Below, one piece after another: positions 11,865-23,230 of a DNA stretch of 64,000 nt. The stretch covers positions 24,596-88,595 of the forward strand of contig JAIWWG010000114.1 of the NCBI GenBank assembly GCA_025435555.1, in the 5' to 3' direction. A program made the translations under genes and the position numbers. The DNA comes from Chytriomyces cf. hyalinus JEL632. Its lineage: Eukaryota; Chytridiomycota; Chytridiomycetes; Chytridiales; Chytriomycetaceae. Positions within the stretch are counted from its first letter, which is position 1. Each line of letters begins with the position of its first letter. The notes beneath the pieces are model-generated. The model was not told where the DNA came from, searched no databases, and was given only the letters and a program-made list of their open reading frames with translations.

Positions 11865-13778
11865 TCAGCTCCTGCGTCTAGATCGGACCTGCTTCTTTGA
11901 TCCCATCAGAGACTTGCTGACTGTTGTCTCCTTTTCTCTCTCCGCCTTCACTTTTGCCTCTCCCTGTTCACAGACATCGTCAATTCGATGCACGATATCC
12001 ATCATGACTTTTGGTGAGAGAAGGAATCCAGCGTGTCCAACATCCAAAGCGTCATGAGCGACATTATTTTCGGCGAGATCTGAAAACATGAATAATTGCA
12101 AGTATTTAGGAAACGACAAAAGGGAAAACAAAAGAAAAACAAAAAATACAACAACTCACAATCAGCAACCATGTTTCCGTCAAACAAAAAGTCTTGTTTG
12201 GCAATGTAAATGTGATGGTTTTCAGGGAGTTTTTCGGGCCACAATACGTTTTGGACCCAGAAAAAGTGTCGTGAAATTGAGTGGTGTGTGTGAAGCTCCC
12301 GCGAGCAGAGCCAGTGGAGAAGGTATTCGTTTGCTTTCATGGATGGAGTGTTCACACCTGGAACTCGGTGCACAAAATCTGAATTGCGGAAGAAAGGAAA
12401 GAAACAAGAGGCTATGAGATGGGGGCACAATAAAAGGTCGAGCGCAAAAAACAACATACTAAATGCAAGGGCCGGAAACAGGTACAGAAACACAACAGGA
12501 TCCAGTAAAACACACGAAGCGGCATACTTGGAATACTTGATCATCCAAGAAGATACGGTTGTTCCGAGCGAGTGTCCAATAATATGAGCCTTTGCATAAC
12601 CGTGAACGTCCAACATAGTTTCGACTTCGCTAATGGTTTGCTCCATGCTGGGAACGTGATCAACGAGCCTCATGGCAACGTGCGGCAGTTCCACGACAAA
12701 CATGGGGCGAGAAAACTTTGCTTGATGCAGCAAGGCAAAGATAAAGTGCAGGTACGGGAAAAGTCCACATCCAATTCCGTGAAAAAAGACGATCGGCAGT
12801 CGATCCATAGAGGCATCAGCCTTTTTCGGTTTAAAGACCCAGTAATTAAGGAAGCGTGTTTTTGACGAGTCTTGGTATGGCCGCTGTTCAGGACTGACTT
12901 TTGAGAATCCCATGACGCTCATGAGCAGCAGTCCGCAGGATTCCAAGCTCCAGATGATCAGATAGAGAATGAGGGGTTTCGGGGTCGCTTCCACAGGGTT
13001 GTACTGCAGAATGAGGGCAGTGATATCTCTGTTTCTGCCTGGCTGAATCTTGATATTTTGGGCAATCTCCATGTCCGAGATGTACCCGTCCAGCTCATCA
13101 GCCAGATGGGATTTTCGGGGATCGTTTCGAAGTGTTTCGTAGTTTGGTGCTGAGAAGAAGGACCATGCGATCCTGTGTGTGTTAATAATGGAAACGGTTA
13201 AATTTGTCAGTCGAGCAGATTTTAATGCGACAACCAATTTGGAGGTGGCTGTGATTTGAGAGCAACCGACAATCCGGCAAACATTGCTAGGCAACGGCAG
13301 AGTGTGAGGGAATGGATGCGTACCAGTCGCGGAAGTTGTCCTTTCGGATCAAGTGCATTTCGCTGGTGCTGAGCTGTTTCCGGGTGGCTGTCCAGTAGAA
13401 CCATCCGGAAAAGAACTCCTCAAACTTTTGCGACGACGAGTCCAGCACTTTGAAGAAATGGGCACCTCGCTCCGCATCCGAGAACGTTGGTGGCACAACC
13501 GGCTTTTGAAGTCGCTTGTGTTGAGTGTAGAAGTAGACGAGAAAGGCGACCTCCATACAGAAGTACGCCGGCAGGAGATCGAGGATGCGACCCTTTAACG
13601 TGTTCGGTTCTGCCCCAAAGGCCTGCCGTAGTGTTACATGCTGGATGTAGCTCGGTGTTGCCACCAGGTAGTACAGCTGTACGGCAGTGAAGACAGCGGC
13701 TGAAAAGGGTATGGCGTCCAAAAAAAAGGCAAGCAATCGGATTGCAACGAGCTTCGGGAAGGAGTGACCGATCGGCAT
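11865..13778 (-). CDS. Membrane-associated alpha/beta hydrolase
   Basis: Four exons: from 13778 to ~13323, ~13173 to ~12465, ~12380 to ~12162 and ~12084 to 11865. The N-terminal third is hydrophobic with two or three transmembrane segments (LLAFFLDAIPFSAAVFTAV; AYFCMEVAFLVYFY). A further segment lies before the hydrolase core, which has the oxyanion-region HGIGCGLFPY, nucleophile elbow GHSLG, and the likely catalytic His in DVGHAGFLL near the end; the acid is probably in the KQDFLFDG loop. The family occurs widely in fungi as uncharacterised lipase/esterase-like membrane hydrolases. The start is at the internal ATG 13778 because the longer frame begins at a non-ATG codon. Substrate unknown. 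Confidence 0.85.
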
Positions 13779-14075
13779 GTGTGTGTATGTTGTGTGTTGT
13801 GCGAACGGGAGTGTTGATGCGGTTGTTTTTCCTTCCTTTTGACGTGCTGATGATTTTTCCGACTTTTCTGGCGGGCAAATTAACACGCACTCATGGGCAT
13901 TTATGCGAGCATTTTCTTGTGCATTTTACAACATTATTAAGGGCCCTCCAGCTGCCCACCAGCTGCCCACCAGCATCGTCATACACTCGGGATCCCTGGT
14001 GAGGCGTGCGAATGTGTGCTGCGATGCAGGCGCGTCTTTATTTGAATGTATGGTACATGAACTACAGAACAAACA

Positions 14076-14461
14076 CTACTGCGACATCCCAAGGTACACC
14101 TGTTGCGTAGCGCATCACAATCAGTATTTACATGCAGACAGTAAAACACAGCCAGCAGGCAATGTCGTCTCACCTGGTACATGGTGAAAGATATCCATCC
14201 CATCAAAATGGTGAATATAACCGCTTTCGACAGTGCGCACGAATCAATGGGACCGCATAAGGTATTGACGGACCGTCGATGGTGCTTGCTGCTGCTCGCA
14301 CTATTGCTACTTCGATCCCTCTCCCACTCCCGCAAGAGTGACTGCGAGTAAACTGGGCCACCACGACTTCCAGACCCTACCGAGTTCGACTGTTGCTGCT
14401 GCTGCTGCACCGTGGGCAGGTGTCCGAGAGAGAGCTTGGGCACAGACACAACAGAACTCAT
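14076..14461 (-). CDS. Small single-TM protein, unknown
   Basis: 103 aa from two exons (14461-14174 and 14099-14076, intron 14100-14173 with GTGAGA...CAACAG). The N-terminus is Ser/Gly-rich and basic with a six-Gln run, followed by one hydrophobic segment (AVIFTILMGWISFTMYQ) and a seven-residue tail encoded by the second exon (VYLGMSQ). Reading through the intron would give a cysteine-rich tail instead, which looks non-coding. It ends up 54 bp downstream of the Chs7 stop, on the same strand. I do not recognise a family. Confidence 0.55.
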
Positions 14462-14515
14462 TTTCAAATTTGTTCAAAACTGTTTACGATAAAAATGTCT
14501 GAAATATTGTCACGT

Positions 14516-15698
14516 TCAACCAACAATCAACGGCGTCCGATCTTCCACCGGTTTATCCACTGAAAACTCCAGATCCTCCCTCGTGATCGAATCCCAATAC
14601 TTGTACACCATCATCACCCCGAGCAGTGTGAACACACATCCAAAGAACAACCCGTCAATGTAGTGGTCCGACATGTTGCACACCACTGTGCTCAACCCAA
14701 ACTGCAACGCGAGTCCAATAATGTAAAAAATGAGCCCAAAGTACAAATCGCCGAGCGGCCATCGATCGTCGAGCGAGTTGATGACGAGAATAGTTTGCGT
14801 GATCACATACACGAGGAGAAACGCGACGGGGATGATGAAATAAATAATGAAAAGAACGGTTGGCGAGGCAGAGGAGAGTCCAGCCGCGTTTTTGAATGTC
14901 AGAATTGCAATGAGAAAGGTTACGAAAAATGCTGCGAATGTTGTGCCACGAAGCATCTGCAAAAGTACAGTGTTCGCTTAGCAACCATGTTTTCTCACAG
15001 GTTTCATGAAATGAGAGCTAACGATGCGAGAAGACGGTTCAACGTACCCAAAGCGATTTTGAATCGCCGTCGTCCATCCACTGAAACCCAACAAATCCAT
15101 TGAAAGCCAAGGTCCAGAAAGTAGCGACAAGGAATCCAGCGTGCACTGCCACAAAATACTGCGCGTAAACTCTCAGCAACGGACTTCTTATATATACAAC
15201 TGGTGCTGCGTGTCACCTTGTATGCCTCGGACGCCATTGGGATGATTCCAGAAACGAGAAGAAGCTCATTCACAATCGTTGCAACGTACATGTAGAACAG
15301 AACGACAATTTCTTTGCGGCCTTGTTCGACAGAAAAGAGGAGCGAGCATTCAGACGCGAAATTCAAACTTGCAACTAAAATGTGCTCCGCAGCACTCACC
15401 CACAGCAACATACTTTGAGCGAATATTGTAAATCATGATTCCAGTCATTAGCAGCGCCACGCATTCGATAAAGATGGTCGCTGTGGATTAAAGGGGTCAT
15501 TGTTAAGAAGCGAGCCAAGCACGCCACCTCCGACGTCTAACCTGGTTCAAACAGCAGATTGCCCGAAGATATTTCGATATTTCTCGCATAGCAGGAAGGA
15601 GTCACAAGCTGGGTTCCGACGAGCGGACAGATAGGCAATGCAGTTTGCGAGCAAGCGTAGTCGAAGCTGCCGAATGAGAGAGACGGATTTGCAGGCAT
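14516..15698 (-). CDS. Chitin synthase export chaperone Chs7
   Basis: ER membrane chaperone needed for ER exit of chitin synthase (Chs3-type) in fungi. Five exons, starting at ATG 15698 (upstream in-frame codons include no ATG). Signature features: N-terminal GSFDYACSQTALPICPLVG and PSCYARNIEI, then seven hydrophobic segments, the RKEIVVLFYMY block, a GFVGFQWMDDGDS loop, and the strongly conserved C-terminal part with DRWPLGDLYFG, CNMSDHYIDGLFF and VYKYWDSITREDLEFSV. Splice signals include GTTAGA...CCACAG, GTGAGT...ACAAG and GTGACA...CGCAG. This is a fungus-specific family and the best single marker of taxonomy in the window. Confidence 0.95.
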
Positions 15699-15845
15699 TT
15701 TTTTTCCGAACAACCCGCCCAAAACTGGTGAACAACATTAACATATACAGTTCATGTTCATTTTGGTTTATTAATTAACGTTGGAAAGGATGGGCATCAC
15801 TATGATGAGGCAGCGCAGGCATAAAAGGTTGCAGGGTATTTGCTT

Positions 15846-17181
15846 TTACACGAAAGCAAATATTCCAGAAACACCGAAAACCAGGACCGCTGCCAGAGCC
15901 CAAAATGTTCTTTTCAGAAGAGTTCGATCTGCGAGCGTGTATCCGTTCAAGTCCACGGGACCTTCCTCGTTCTCGTCCACGTCGCTAATCATCATCGAAG
16001 ACGCGCTGTCAACCGAGAGTCGACTCGCAACACCCGACACTCGCCTGCGGTCACGTGGGTCTGCCTCATTCGCATTATCATCGCGCTCTGATGGCATCAG
16101 CGGCCCGCTCTCGCTCGCGTGTCCGGACTCCACGTCGCCAGAGTGCCGTGCAACTCGAATGCTTGATAACGATCCAGCTGCGGCGACGGCAGCCTCTTCC
16201 TCTTCGATCGCGGCATCCAAATCTGATGGATTGCGCATTGTAGCAAGCCGCAGCGCTCCACGGGCAACAATTCCGATATACACCACTGTCCAAATCAATA
16301 CGATTCCAGAGCCAAGTGCAGCAAGGGCCTTCGTTTTCGGGCCAAATGCTTGCGCCTCACCGTCTCCTTTCTCGCCCCCTTTATCTCCATCCGATATTCC
16401 TGACAGACTTCCGATGTACGATCCAAGGACGGTATATGCAACGGCACCGGGAATATTCCCGCAAAATGTCGCCAGCTGAAGCAAAGGAAGGGATATCGAT
16501 GTGACAGAAAACATGTAGTTTGCGATTCCAAACGGAACAACCGGAGAGAATCCTGGAAAACGAACATTCAAGTACCTATTTTTAGCACTATATACCTCCC
16601 ACAGTTTTTGTTTTTGGTGTGCAACTCACGGATCAGAAGAACGATTTTGAAGCCTTCACGTGCGAGAGCCATGTCGAGAGATCGCATGAACGGACTCTTT
16701 TTTTTGTAGTTTTCGACCCAAGGACGCAACACAGTTTGGCCCAGCAAAACTGCAAGCGCGAGACCGAGCTACATCCGAAAGCAGGTCTTAGCCGTCAAAG
16801 CTCCAAGAGATGATGCGATAGCTTTTCGAACGACACACACCTGCGATCCCAGTAGCACAAGCAGAACACCAAGCGCTGTCGGCTTGAAGATAACCCCCGC
16901 GGCCATCGTCAGCAGCGATGCAGGCAGCAGCATGGCTACCATTACACCGAATAGAAGCACGAATAGAACTGATCCATAGGTTTTGTTTGCCTCAATGTAT
17001 GTGAGCACGCCCATCAGCGATATTTTGATGCTCTGAAACGGGCCAAGTCAGCGAGGCCGGAGTTCAAGAACATGCACGGACTCACCTCCACAGCGCCACC
17101 GCGCCATAGGATAAAGAGTAGCACGACGCTGCCGAGTGCGATGGCCACAGGAAGGGCCCGTGTTTTGCGGTAGTTCAGCAT
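15846..17181 (-). CDS. TVP38/TMEM64 (VTT/DedA-like) membrane protein
   Basis: Polytopic membrane protein of the SNARE-associated Golgi/VTT family. Exons run from 17181 to ~17085, ~17034 to ~16842, ~16772 to ~16630 and ~16553 to 15846. Visible family blocks: a hydrophobic start (LPVAIALGSVVLLFILW), LLPASLLTMAAGVIF, and the reentrant-loop block FSPVVPFGIANYMFS followed by ATFCGNIPGAVAYTVLGSYIG. After a further TM segment there is a long acidic Ser-rich cytosolic region and a C-terminal hydrophobic tail (FWALAAVLVFGVSGIFAFV), longer than the usual TVP38 C-terminus. The family is linked to Golgi trafficking and lipid scrambling. Head-to-head with the dioxygenase gene (99 bp). Confidence 0.85.
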
Positions 17182-17280
17182 GCAAGTTGTTGACACTCTC
17201 CAACCGTATTTATAAGAAAATTTACCAGCGTTTACGATCGAACGTTTCAATTGTGAACGACGTTATTTTTTAAGCAGCAA

Positions 17281-19196
17281 ATGCTCTGTCGACTCATCCC
17301 ACATCGAAGCGCTCCTTCCGGCGTTCTGTCAGCCGTGCGTGGACTGGTATCTCTGTCAAGTACGCGAGTATGCGCACCCTCGGCAGCTGCGCGTAACCCG
17401 AGCGTTTGCCGCACCGAAACTATGCATCCACGGCCACACATTCAGCCCCAAATAAGGGCATCTAGCAATCTAGCAAAGCAAAAGGTGCACATCAGTTCAT
17501 GCGCCACTGCTCTGACAGTCTCATTCAGTGACGGGCTGACTTCGAAATTGTGCGTTTACTTCCCCATCACTCTGCGCAACGCATCTAACACCATTCTCTC
17601 ACAGCGATTCCATCTGGCTCAGAGACCACTGCCGCTGTCCAGAATGCTTTCATCAAGTCACGAAGCAGCGTCTCGTTGACACCTTCCATGTGATAATCCT
17701 GCCTATTTTTGTCCCGACTTTCACGAGGCTCCTGAGCTAAACGAGACTAAGCTGCTTAGATTCCAGCCGATATTCAGATTTCCACTGCAGTCTTGAATCA
17801 ATCTGGCGATTCGGTTGAGCTTACGTGTAAGTCAGCAGCTGTCTCAATCTACGTGGACTCATTCCTTGTTCAGTTGCCGGGTCATCTCACAAGACCGTGT
17901 TTCAGCTGGAATGGCTCAAAACTCATTCCTACAATCCAACTCTTGAGACTGGGTCGCATAATCTGAAGAGGTGCGTGGACCTTTTTTGCACACCCATTGC
18001 TCAGTCTAAAAGTATGCATTCTTGGGTACCGATAGAACTTATAAGCTGTGGGGCGCGGAAATAACAAAGAATCTTCCTGTCGTTGAGTTCGATGAGGTAT
18101 ACATCAGTTTTTTTATCAATTTCGCAAACTCGTCTGATCAACTTCTTTTGTTTTCCTCGCGCAGGTCATGGCTGGGGACGAAGGGCTGGCGAAATGGCTC
18201 AAGAACATTGTACGAACACCCCTCGTGTTGTCATTGCATCGCACAGCATTTTCTAATTTCAACTCAATCCCACGTGCAGGACGTGTACGGAATTGCATTT
18301 GTCAAAGGAGTGCCACCCAACTGCGAGGTATCGTTACAGTTTTGTTTCTTTCATAATCCGTCTTTCCCAGGTCTTACCGACACTATCTCTCTCCGCGAAA
18401 AAAAAAAAATAGGCAACCGAGCAACTGGGTCGTCGCATTTCATTTATTCGGGAGACGCATTACGGCGCATTTTGGGATTTTACCGCCGACAATGCTCATG
18501 CAGACACAGCCTACACGGGTCTTGCCCTGCAAGCACATACAGACAGCACTTATTTCACCGATCCCATTGGGTTAGAATTTTTCCATTGAAGACCCATTCG
18601 AAAACTTACTGAACGCGACGGAATATTTTCCCTCCAGATTGCAACTCTTTCACATGACCGAATTCACAGGAAAGGGGGGGCAATCACTCTACGTGGATGG
18701 ATTCAAAGCCGCGGCACAGTTAAAGGAGGCTTACCCAGAGTATTACGAGCTGCTGACCCAAGTTTGCATCCCGGCTCATTCAGCAGGAGACCCTAAAACC
18801 ATTATCGCGCCATCGCCGCGTTCCTTCCCAATCTTGAATATCGATCCAATCACGCAGGACCTGTATCAAGTGCGCTTTAACAATGACGACCGCAGCGTGA
18901 TTGATGGAAAAACACTGATTCGAATCAACAACAGCAAAACTGGTACGAAAGTGGATGTCAAGAAGTTTTACGCTGCGTTGAAATGCTGGGTTTCAATCTT
19001 GAGAGATCAAGAAAACGAGGTGTGGATTCAGCTGGAGCCAGGATTTGCGGTAATTGTTGATAACTGGAGAGTGTTGCATGGTCGTTCTGCTTTTACGGGA
19101 CATCGCAGGATTTGTGGATCGTATCATGGATACGATGATTACCGCAGTCGTGTCCGGGATTTGTGTTACGGATCTTCTGGGCGGTTGGACATTTGA
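17281..19196 (+). CDS. Trimethyllysine dioxygenase (carnitine biosynthesis)
   Basis: Fe(II)/2-oxoglutarate dioxygenase catalysing the first step of carnitine synthesis (trimethyllysine to hydroxytrimethyllysine), normally in mitochondria. About ten small exons separated by ~45-110 nt introns. The N-terminus is basic and Arg/Ser-rich, consistent with a mitochondrial presequence. The N-terminal Cys/His domain is visible as WLRDHCRCPECFHQ. The catalytic domain has VYGIAFVKGVPP, RISFIRETHYGAFWDF, the HxD motif in LQAHTDSTYF, the KGGQSLYVDGF block, and the distal His/Arg block DNWRVLHGRSAFTGHR. These blocks fit TMLH better than gamma-butyrobetaine hydroxylase (RETIYG-like segment and GxAFV..VPP), though the two are close relatives. 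Confidence 0.88.
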
Positions 19197-19376
19197 ACAA
19201 GTGTTTGTCGTTGTGGGTTTCTGTCGGAAGCGGACCTTTGAATTCATTGCGTTAGAGGCCTTTTTTCTTCATAAATAAAGCGTTTGTTTCTTGAGAAAGA
19301 ACTTGGTAACAAGCAAACATTTATACGCGTTTAATACTTAGCGAAACTCCCCAATGCAATACGAACATGAAAATAT

Positions 19377-21098
19377 TTATTCCTTCATCTTTTTTACCCC
19401 TTGCCCAGGATCTGATTCCTCCACCGCCAGCACCCGCTTTTGAGGAGCCACTGTCGAAGCAGAAACCATTGGCTTAATCCGAAAAATTGTATAATACTGC
19501 AGCTGGCTCAATTCTTCTTGCACATTCATATGCTTTTCCGGCAAAAGTTCGGGCACACAAAAGGTACCGTCCGGAAACAAGATGATTTGCGAACCTTCTG
19601 CAGGAATGATGCGGGCCATGGTAGACATGAACGGATCCACAATGAGTTTATCGATTGTGATGGGTATGTTGCAAATGGGGCAAATGGGGTCGGTGGTTGG
19701 CAGGTCGAGCCAAGAGTCGAGTTCGAAACACTTTTTTTTTTTTTTTTTTTTTTTTTTTCCCGTGATAATGGTCAGTGTGACCCGTTTTGGGTGCATGAAA
19801 ACAAAGCGGAGTTTGCTTACAGAAACATGTTGGCACGCGCGGGATCGAACGCATATTTTCAAATTGATTTGCTTTATAGGGCAGCGCAACGGAATTTCGA
19901 TGAAAGTTTTCGATTTTATGAATATATTCACTGAAAAGTAGGGTGTTAAAAACGCATAAGAGAAGCCAAGCTTCATGCTTTAATATGTGGGGACACAAGT
20001 GGAAAAGGGAGGGAGCTCACGTTGCTGCAAACTCCGCGTCGTGTGCATAATTTGATGGTGTTTGACATCATTTCGCGCCGCCGATTTTGAAACCAATGCG
20101 ATGAATTCGACTGCAAAATTAATGCGCGTGATATCCGTGTGACCCGAAGCCATAATCGAGAGTGTATTCACGCCTCGTTCCAAGAAGGGTGTGACATCCG
20201 CCGGGTGATTGTTACCGCGAAATTGGCGCTCTTTCGTGTCATTGTTGCTCTTGACAAGAGCGACCCATTGTCGCGGGAGCGTGACTTCTTTTCCTCCAAT
20301 GTATGCGGATACAATACATGCCGGCCATACGAGGCGGTGTGTTTCGTTTGACCGACACACGAGGCGGGCAACGTAGATTGGAGTCAAACCCGGCGATGCA
20401 GCAGATACTTTCAGAAGTGCGAGATATTCGTCCGGAACAATGAAATTGACGTCATGCTGGTAAAAGTTTTCGGGCAGGCGGCATACTGGCACAAGGTGGC
20501 CAATTAAACGCGCAAATTTGCTTGCGTCTGAAAACTGTCGAGTCAGTCGTTCCAAACTGCTTCAAAAAGAATGTGCCAAAGTCTACAATGTGCCTCACCG
20601 TAAGGGTAGATGCTCTCTGGCGCTGAAGGTGGATCGGGCATTCCAGGGCTAACGAGGATTCGCTTCAAACCAGACATTTGTGCGCTGGATCGCCAGTGAA
20701 GGTTATGTGTTGGCAGCAGGCTGTTGTTTCGTGCGTGGTTGTTCGATTCATTAATGATGGACTGAATGAGGTTTGTAATGCTTGAACGGGCATGGGGTGA
20801 GAGGAGAGCAAAGTATCTGGGTTGGTGAAGAGAAGGCGATGATCAGACGAAGACGACAAAAAGCATGATGCGAAACATACCCGACAGTTATGCCCAGTAA
20901 CTCTAGAAGAAGCGTTGCATTTTTACGTATGAACGGCGAGGAACAGAGAAGTTGGAGCAACTGGAGCAGGGGCTTCTCTTGGCTGCGAGCGTACATCTTG
21001 CGCGAGAGAAGCTGTGGCCTAAATCGCTCGCATACGTCTGCGAACTTGGACGCGGACTCAGCGCATTGCCTCTGCAGCTGTGAGTAGTCAACCTGCAT
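19377..21098 (-). CDS. PIAS/SIZ-type SUMO E3 ligase
   Basis: Nuclear SUMO ligase with PINIT and SP-RING domains. Exons: 21098 to ~20882, ~20817 to ~20600, ~20531 to ~20022, then the SP-RING exons ending at 19377. The PINIT domain is recognised by WPACIVSAYIGGKEVTLP and HPADVTPFLERGVNTLSI, matching the family pattern of a core strand followed by RPADIT. The SP-RING is split: IPLRCPIKQINLKICVRSRACQHVS joins CFEL and, after SWLDLPTTDPI, CPICNIPITIDKLIVD, giving the Cys/His set of the family. The joining intron ends in a ~27-nt poly-A run directly before its AG. An ORF that reads through the 20532-20599 intron is spurious. Start at ATG 21098 because the upstream frame lacks an ATG. No N-terminal SAP domain is obvious. 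Confidence 0.88.
19733..19759. repeat. Poly-A/T tract (~27 nt) inside a SUMO-ligase intron
   Basis: A run of about 27 T on the + strand (A on the coding strand) sits immediately upstream of the 3' splice site of the SP-RING intron, so the acceptor is preceded by A rather than pyrimidines. Confidence 0.85.
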
Positions 21099-21370
21099 TC
21101 GAGATGGCGTCAAGTTGATAAAAAAAACTTTTGTATGGGAATCAACAGAGCAATGACGATCTTGTGAAATGAAATGGTTGAACGCGTCCAGTGCCAGACA
21201 TGGCGCGAGAATGAGGTGCCATTTCAACAGCCGAAAGGGCAGAGCTTATGTGGAAATCGTTGCAAAATGGAACTTTGACAGCGCAATTGGCGCACTGCGA
21301 AGCTGAGAAACTTGATGTGCTAAAGTTGAAGCTGCTGATAAAAATAAAAATAAAAATTTAAATAAAGCGG

Positions 21371-22746
21371 ATGGGCCTTTGCAAGTGCCGCAACGTCACA
21401 AACCTGTTGTACGTGTCCTGCCCTTGACCCTCAGCGGCGTATGCTGCCGTCTATATCGCCATGTCCCCGCTTGGTGCTAAAACCAGTCAAAACAGCTGCT
21501 TTGAACACAGAAAAAACGTTTGCGAAAAGTGTATCGTAACTGATCATGTCAAAGTGAGTAACTGCCCTACCCATTTGGAACACGCTGTTCTCGCGGGAAC
21601 TAAAACATGCGTTATTTTTTCCAGTGTGTTGGTAAAGTCTCATTTCCTTGGAAGTGGCCTCCACTCTGATCTGGACCTCATTCTGCTTCCCTTTTCAGTG
21701 AAATCGTATCTTCAATGGCTTCAAGACAGTGATTATGATCCCTCTTGCCAAATCTGTAAAGGATCTCTGGATCAGGGCGAACCCCTGCGACTTGCATGTC
21801 TTGGTGAGGGAACGCATCCATCATCGCAATTTCATTCCGCTTTTCTCTTGATTCTTCGGCGTTGCCGTGAGTCCATCACTGACTTTTTTTGATTCCAAGA
21901 TATCTTCCACGTGCAATGCATCAACAACATTTGCGACAAATTACCTGAAACAACAGCCCCTGCGGGATATGCGTGCCCTGTTTGCAGTGTGCGTGAAAGT
22001 TGTTTGCTTCCGATGCTGTCTTCCTCATGTTAACTCAAAATGGGACGCCCATTTCATTACCCCCACATCCAGGCAGCTTTAATTCCTCCCGACAATGTCT
22101 CTTCTCAAATTGCCGAAAGCGTTCGTTCCACATTTGCAAATGCAAAATGGGCGCAGAATATCCTTCCAAAGAAAGGAGCAGCAGTGAGTTTCAGAAAAAA
22201 AATAATAATGAGGCCTTCCCTCTGCCCATTTGCGACTATTTTGCTGAAACCATGCTTCCTGCAGCCTCTTGTTGAGCCACGAATTGACACCATGGTTGCA
22301 AAGAATGCCCATAATGTGACAAGCCCTGTTTTGAGTCCTCCTTTGGGCTCTGCCAAATCAGACTCCGTCTCAATTGATACAGGTAAGTTATTAAATAGTT
22401 GCGCTCTTTTGAGCGTCGAATATTATATATCGGGAAGCTGATCTGTCTGGCGAACCTTTAAATTATGTCCTGCAGGAATTCTCCCATCCAAGAAGATGAA
22501 TAGCAAGCCATCATTGGGATCTGTTAGAGATGGTGACGATGACAAGTATGGCAAAAAGAATGCAGATAGAACGTCAGCTGGCTGGTAACAAAAGCCCTCC
22601 GTATTTTTCTAATTATGCACTTCACTGACTTGGTGTGATGTTGATTCAGGGCTCCTCGAGGACGCTTCCTCTCACCAAAACGCTTGGGTGGGTTCGTTGG
22701 GATTTCGATTGTTCTGTTAGTTTTTCTCTATTATTTCATCATTTGA
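21371..22746 (+). CDS. ZFPL1-like Golgi membrane zinc-finger protein
   Basis: Homologue of animal zinc finger protein-like 1, a cis-Golgi integral membrane protein. Start MGLCKC at 21371, then VTNLFCFEHRKNVCEKC with B-box-type Cys/His, YLQWLQDSDYDPSCQIC, a RING-like block (DIFHVQCINNICDKLP...YACPVC), a linker, the conserved acidic DGDDDKYGKK, and a C-terminal TM segment (GGFVGISIVLLVFLYYFII). Exons include a 7-nt microexon (21625-21631, TGTGTTG) that supplies Cys-Val and joins HVK to VKSYLQW exactly where human ZFPL1 has AKCIVQSYLQW. Other introns: 21409-21496, ~21556-21624, 21632-21698, ~21802-21898, ~21988-22075, ~22184-22263, ~22382-22476, ~22587-22650. Head-to-head with the SUMO ligase (272 bp). 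Confidence 0.93.
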
Positions 22747-22921
22747 CGTGGCTTGGAAGTGCTTCCTTATAAACGTGAATACCAACTTTTGGATATCGCT
22801 GTCAATGCTGCCAGCTGTAAGTTATATCAAAGCATATTCTGAGTCACATGTCACACTTGACAGCCGCAACTGATTCGATAACTGACGGAGTGAGTTGCGA
22901 TACGTCCTGCAGTCCGCTCAC

Positions 22922-23230
22922 ATGTCCCCACAATTTGCATACACGCTGCGGGATATTCAACTTGAGTTTCTTGCGCACGGTCGCAGTTCCAGAGAAAATG
23001 ATCGCGCGAATGATGCTGAGACCGCAAGAATTGTCCGTCTTGTTTTAACTCAACTGCGTGAACAATTTATCAAAGCGGAACCTCCTATCAAGCGAGTAAA
23101 GTTATTACTGGGTTTATTTCGTTTATATCTCAACGGGTTTCATCTGCGGCTTCCGAATATGCCGCATCTGACTGCCTGCCTCCTGGGGCTTGAATGGAGC
23201 AAACACACCATACGGTTTCGGGATCGGTAG
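22922..23230 (+). CDS. Possible small ORF, unknown
   Basis: A 103-codon ATG ORF ([17 protein letters not shown]...). Its first two thirds lie in the gap between ZFPL1 and the CCDC146 stop and read like a charged helical protein ([18 protein letters not shown]); its last third is antisense to CCDC146 coding sequence. No upstream exon joins cleanly in frame and I recognise no family. It could equally be UTR sequence. Confidence 0.2.
   Translation: MSPQFAYTLRDIQLEFLAHGRSSRENDRANDAETARIVRLVLTQLREQFIKAEPPIKRVKLLLGLFRLYLNGFHLRLPNMPHLTACLLGLEWSKHTIRFRDR

Noticed and set aside
16000-16300. Plus-strand ORFs in 15781-16479
   Set aside because: They are antisense to the acidic cytosolic region of the TVP38-like gene and have no recognisable motif.
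6476-19196. A secondary-metabolite cluster around the P450, hydrolase and dioxygenase
   Set aside because: No backbone synthase is present, the dioxygenase is a carnitine-pathway enzyme, and the intervening genes are housekeeping.
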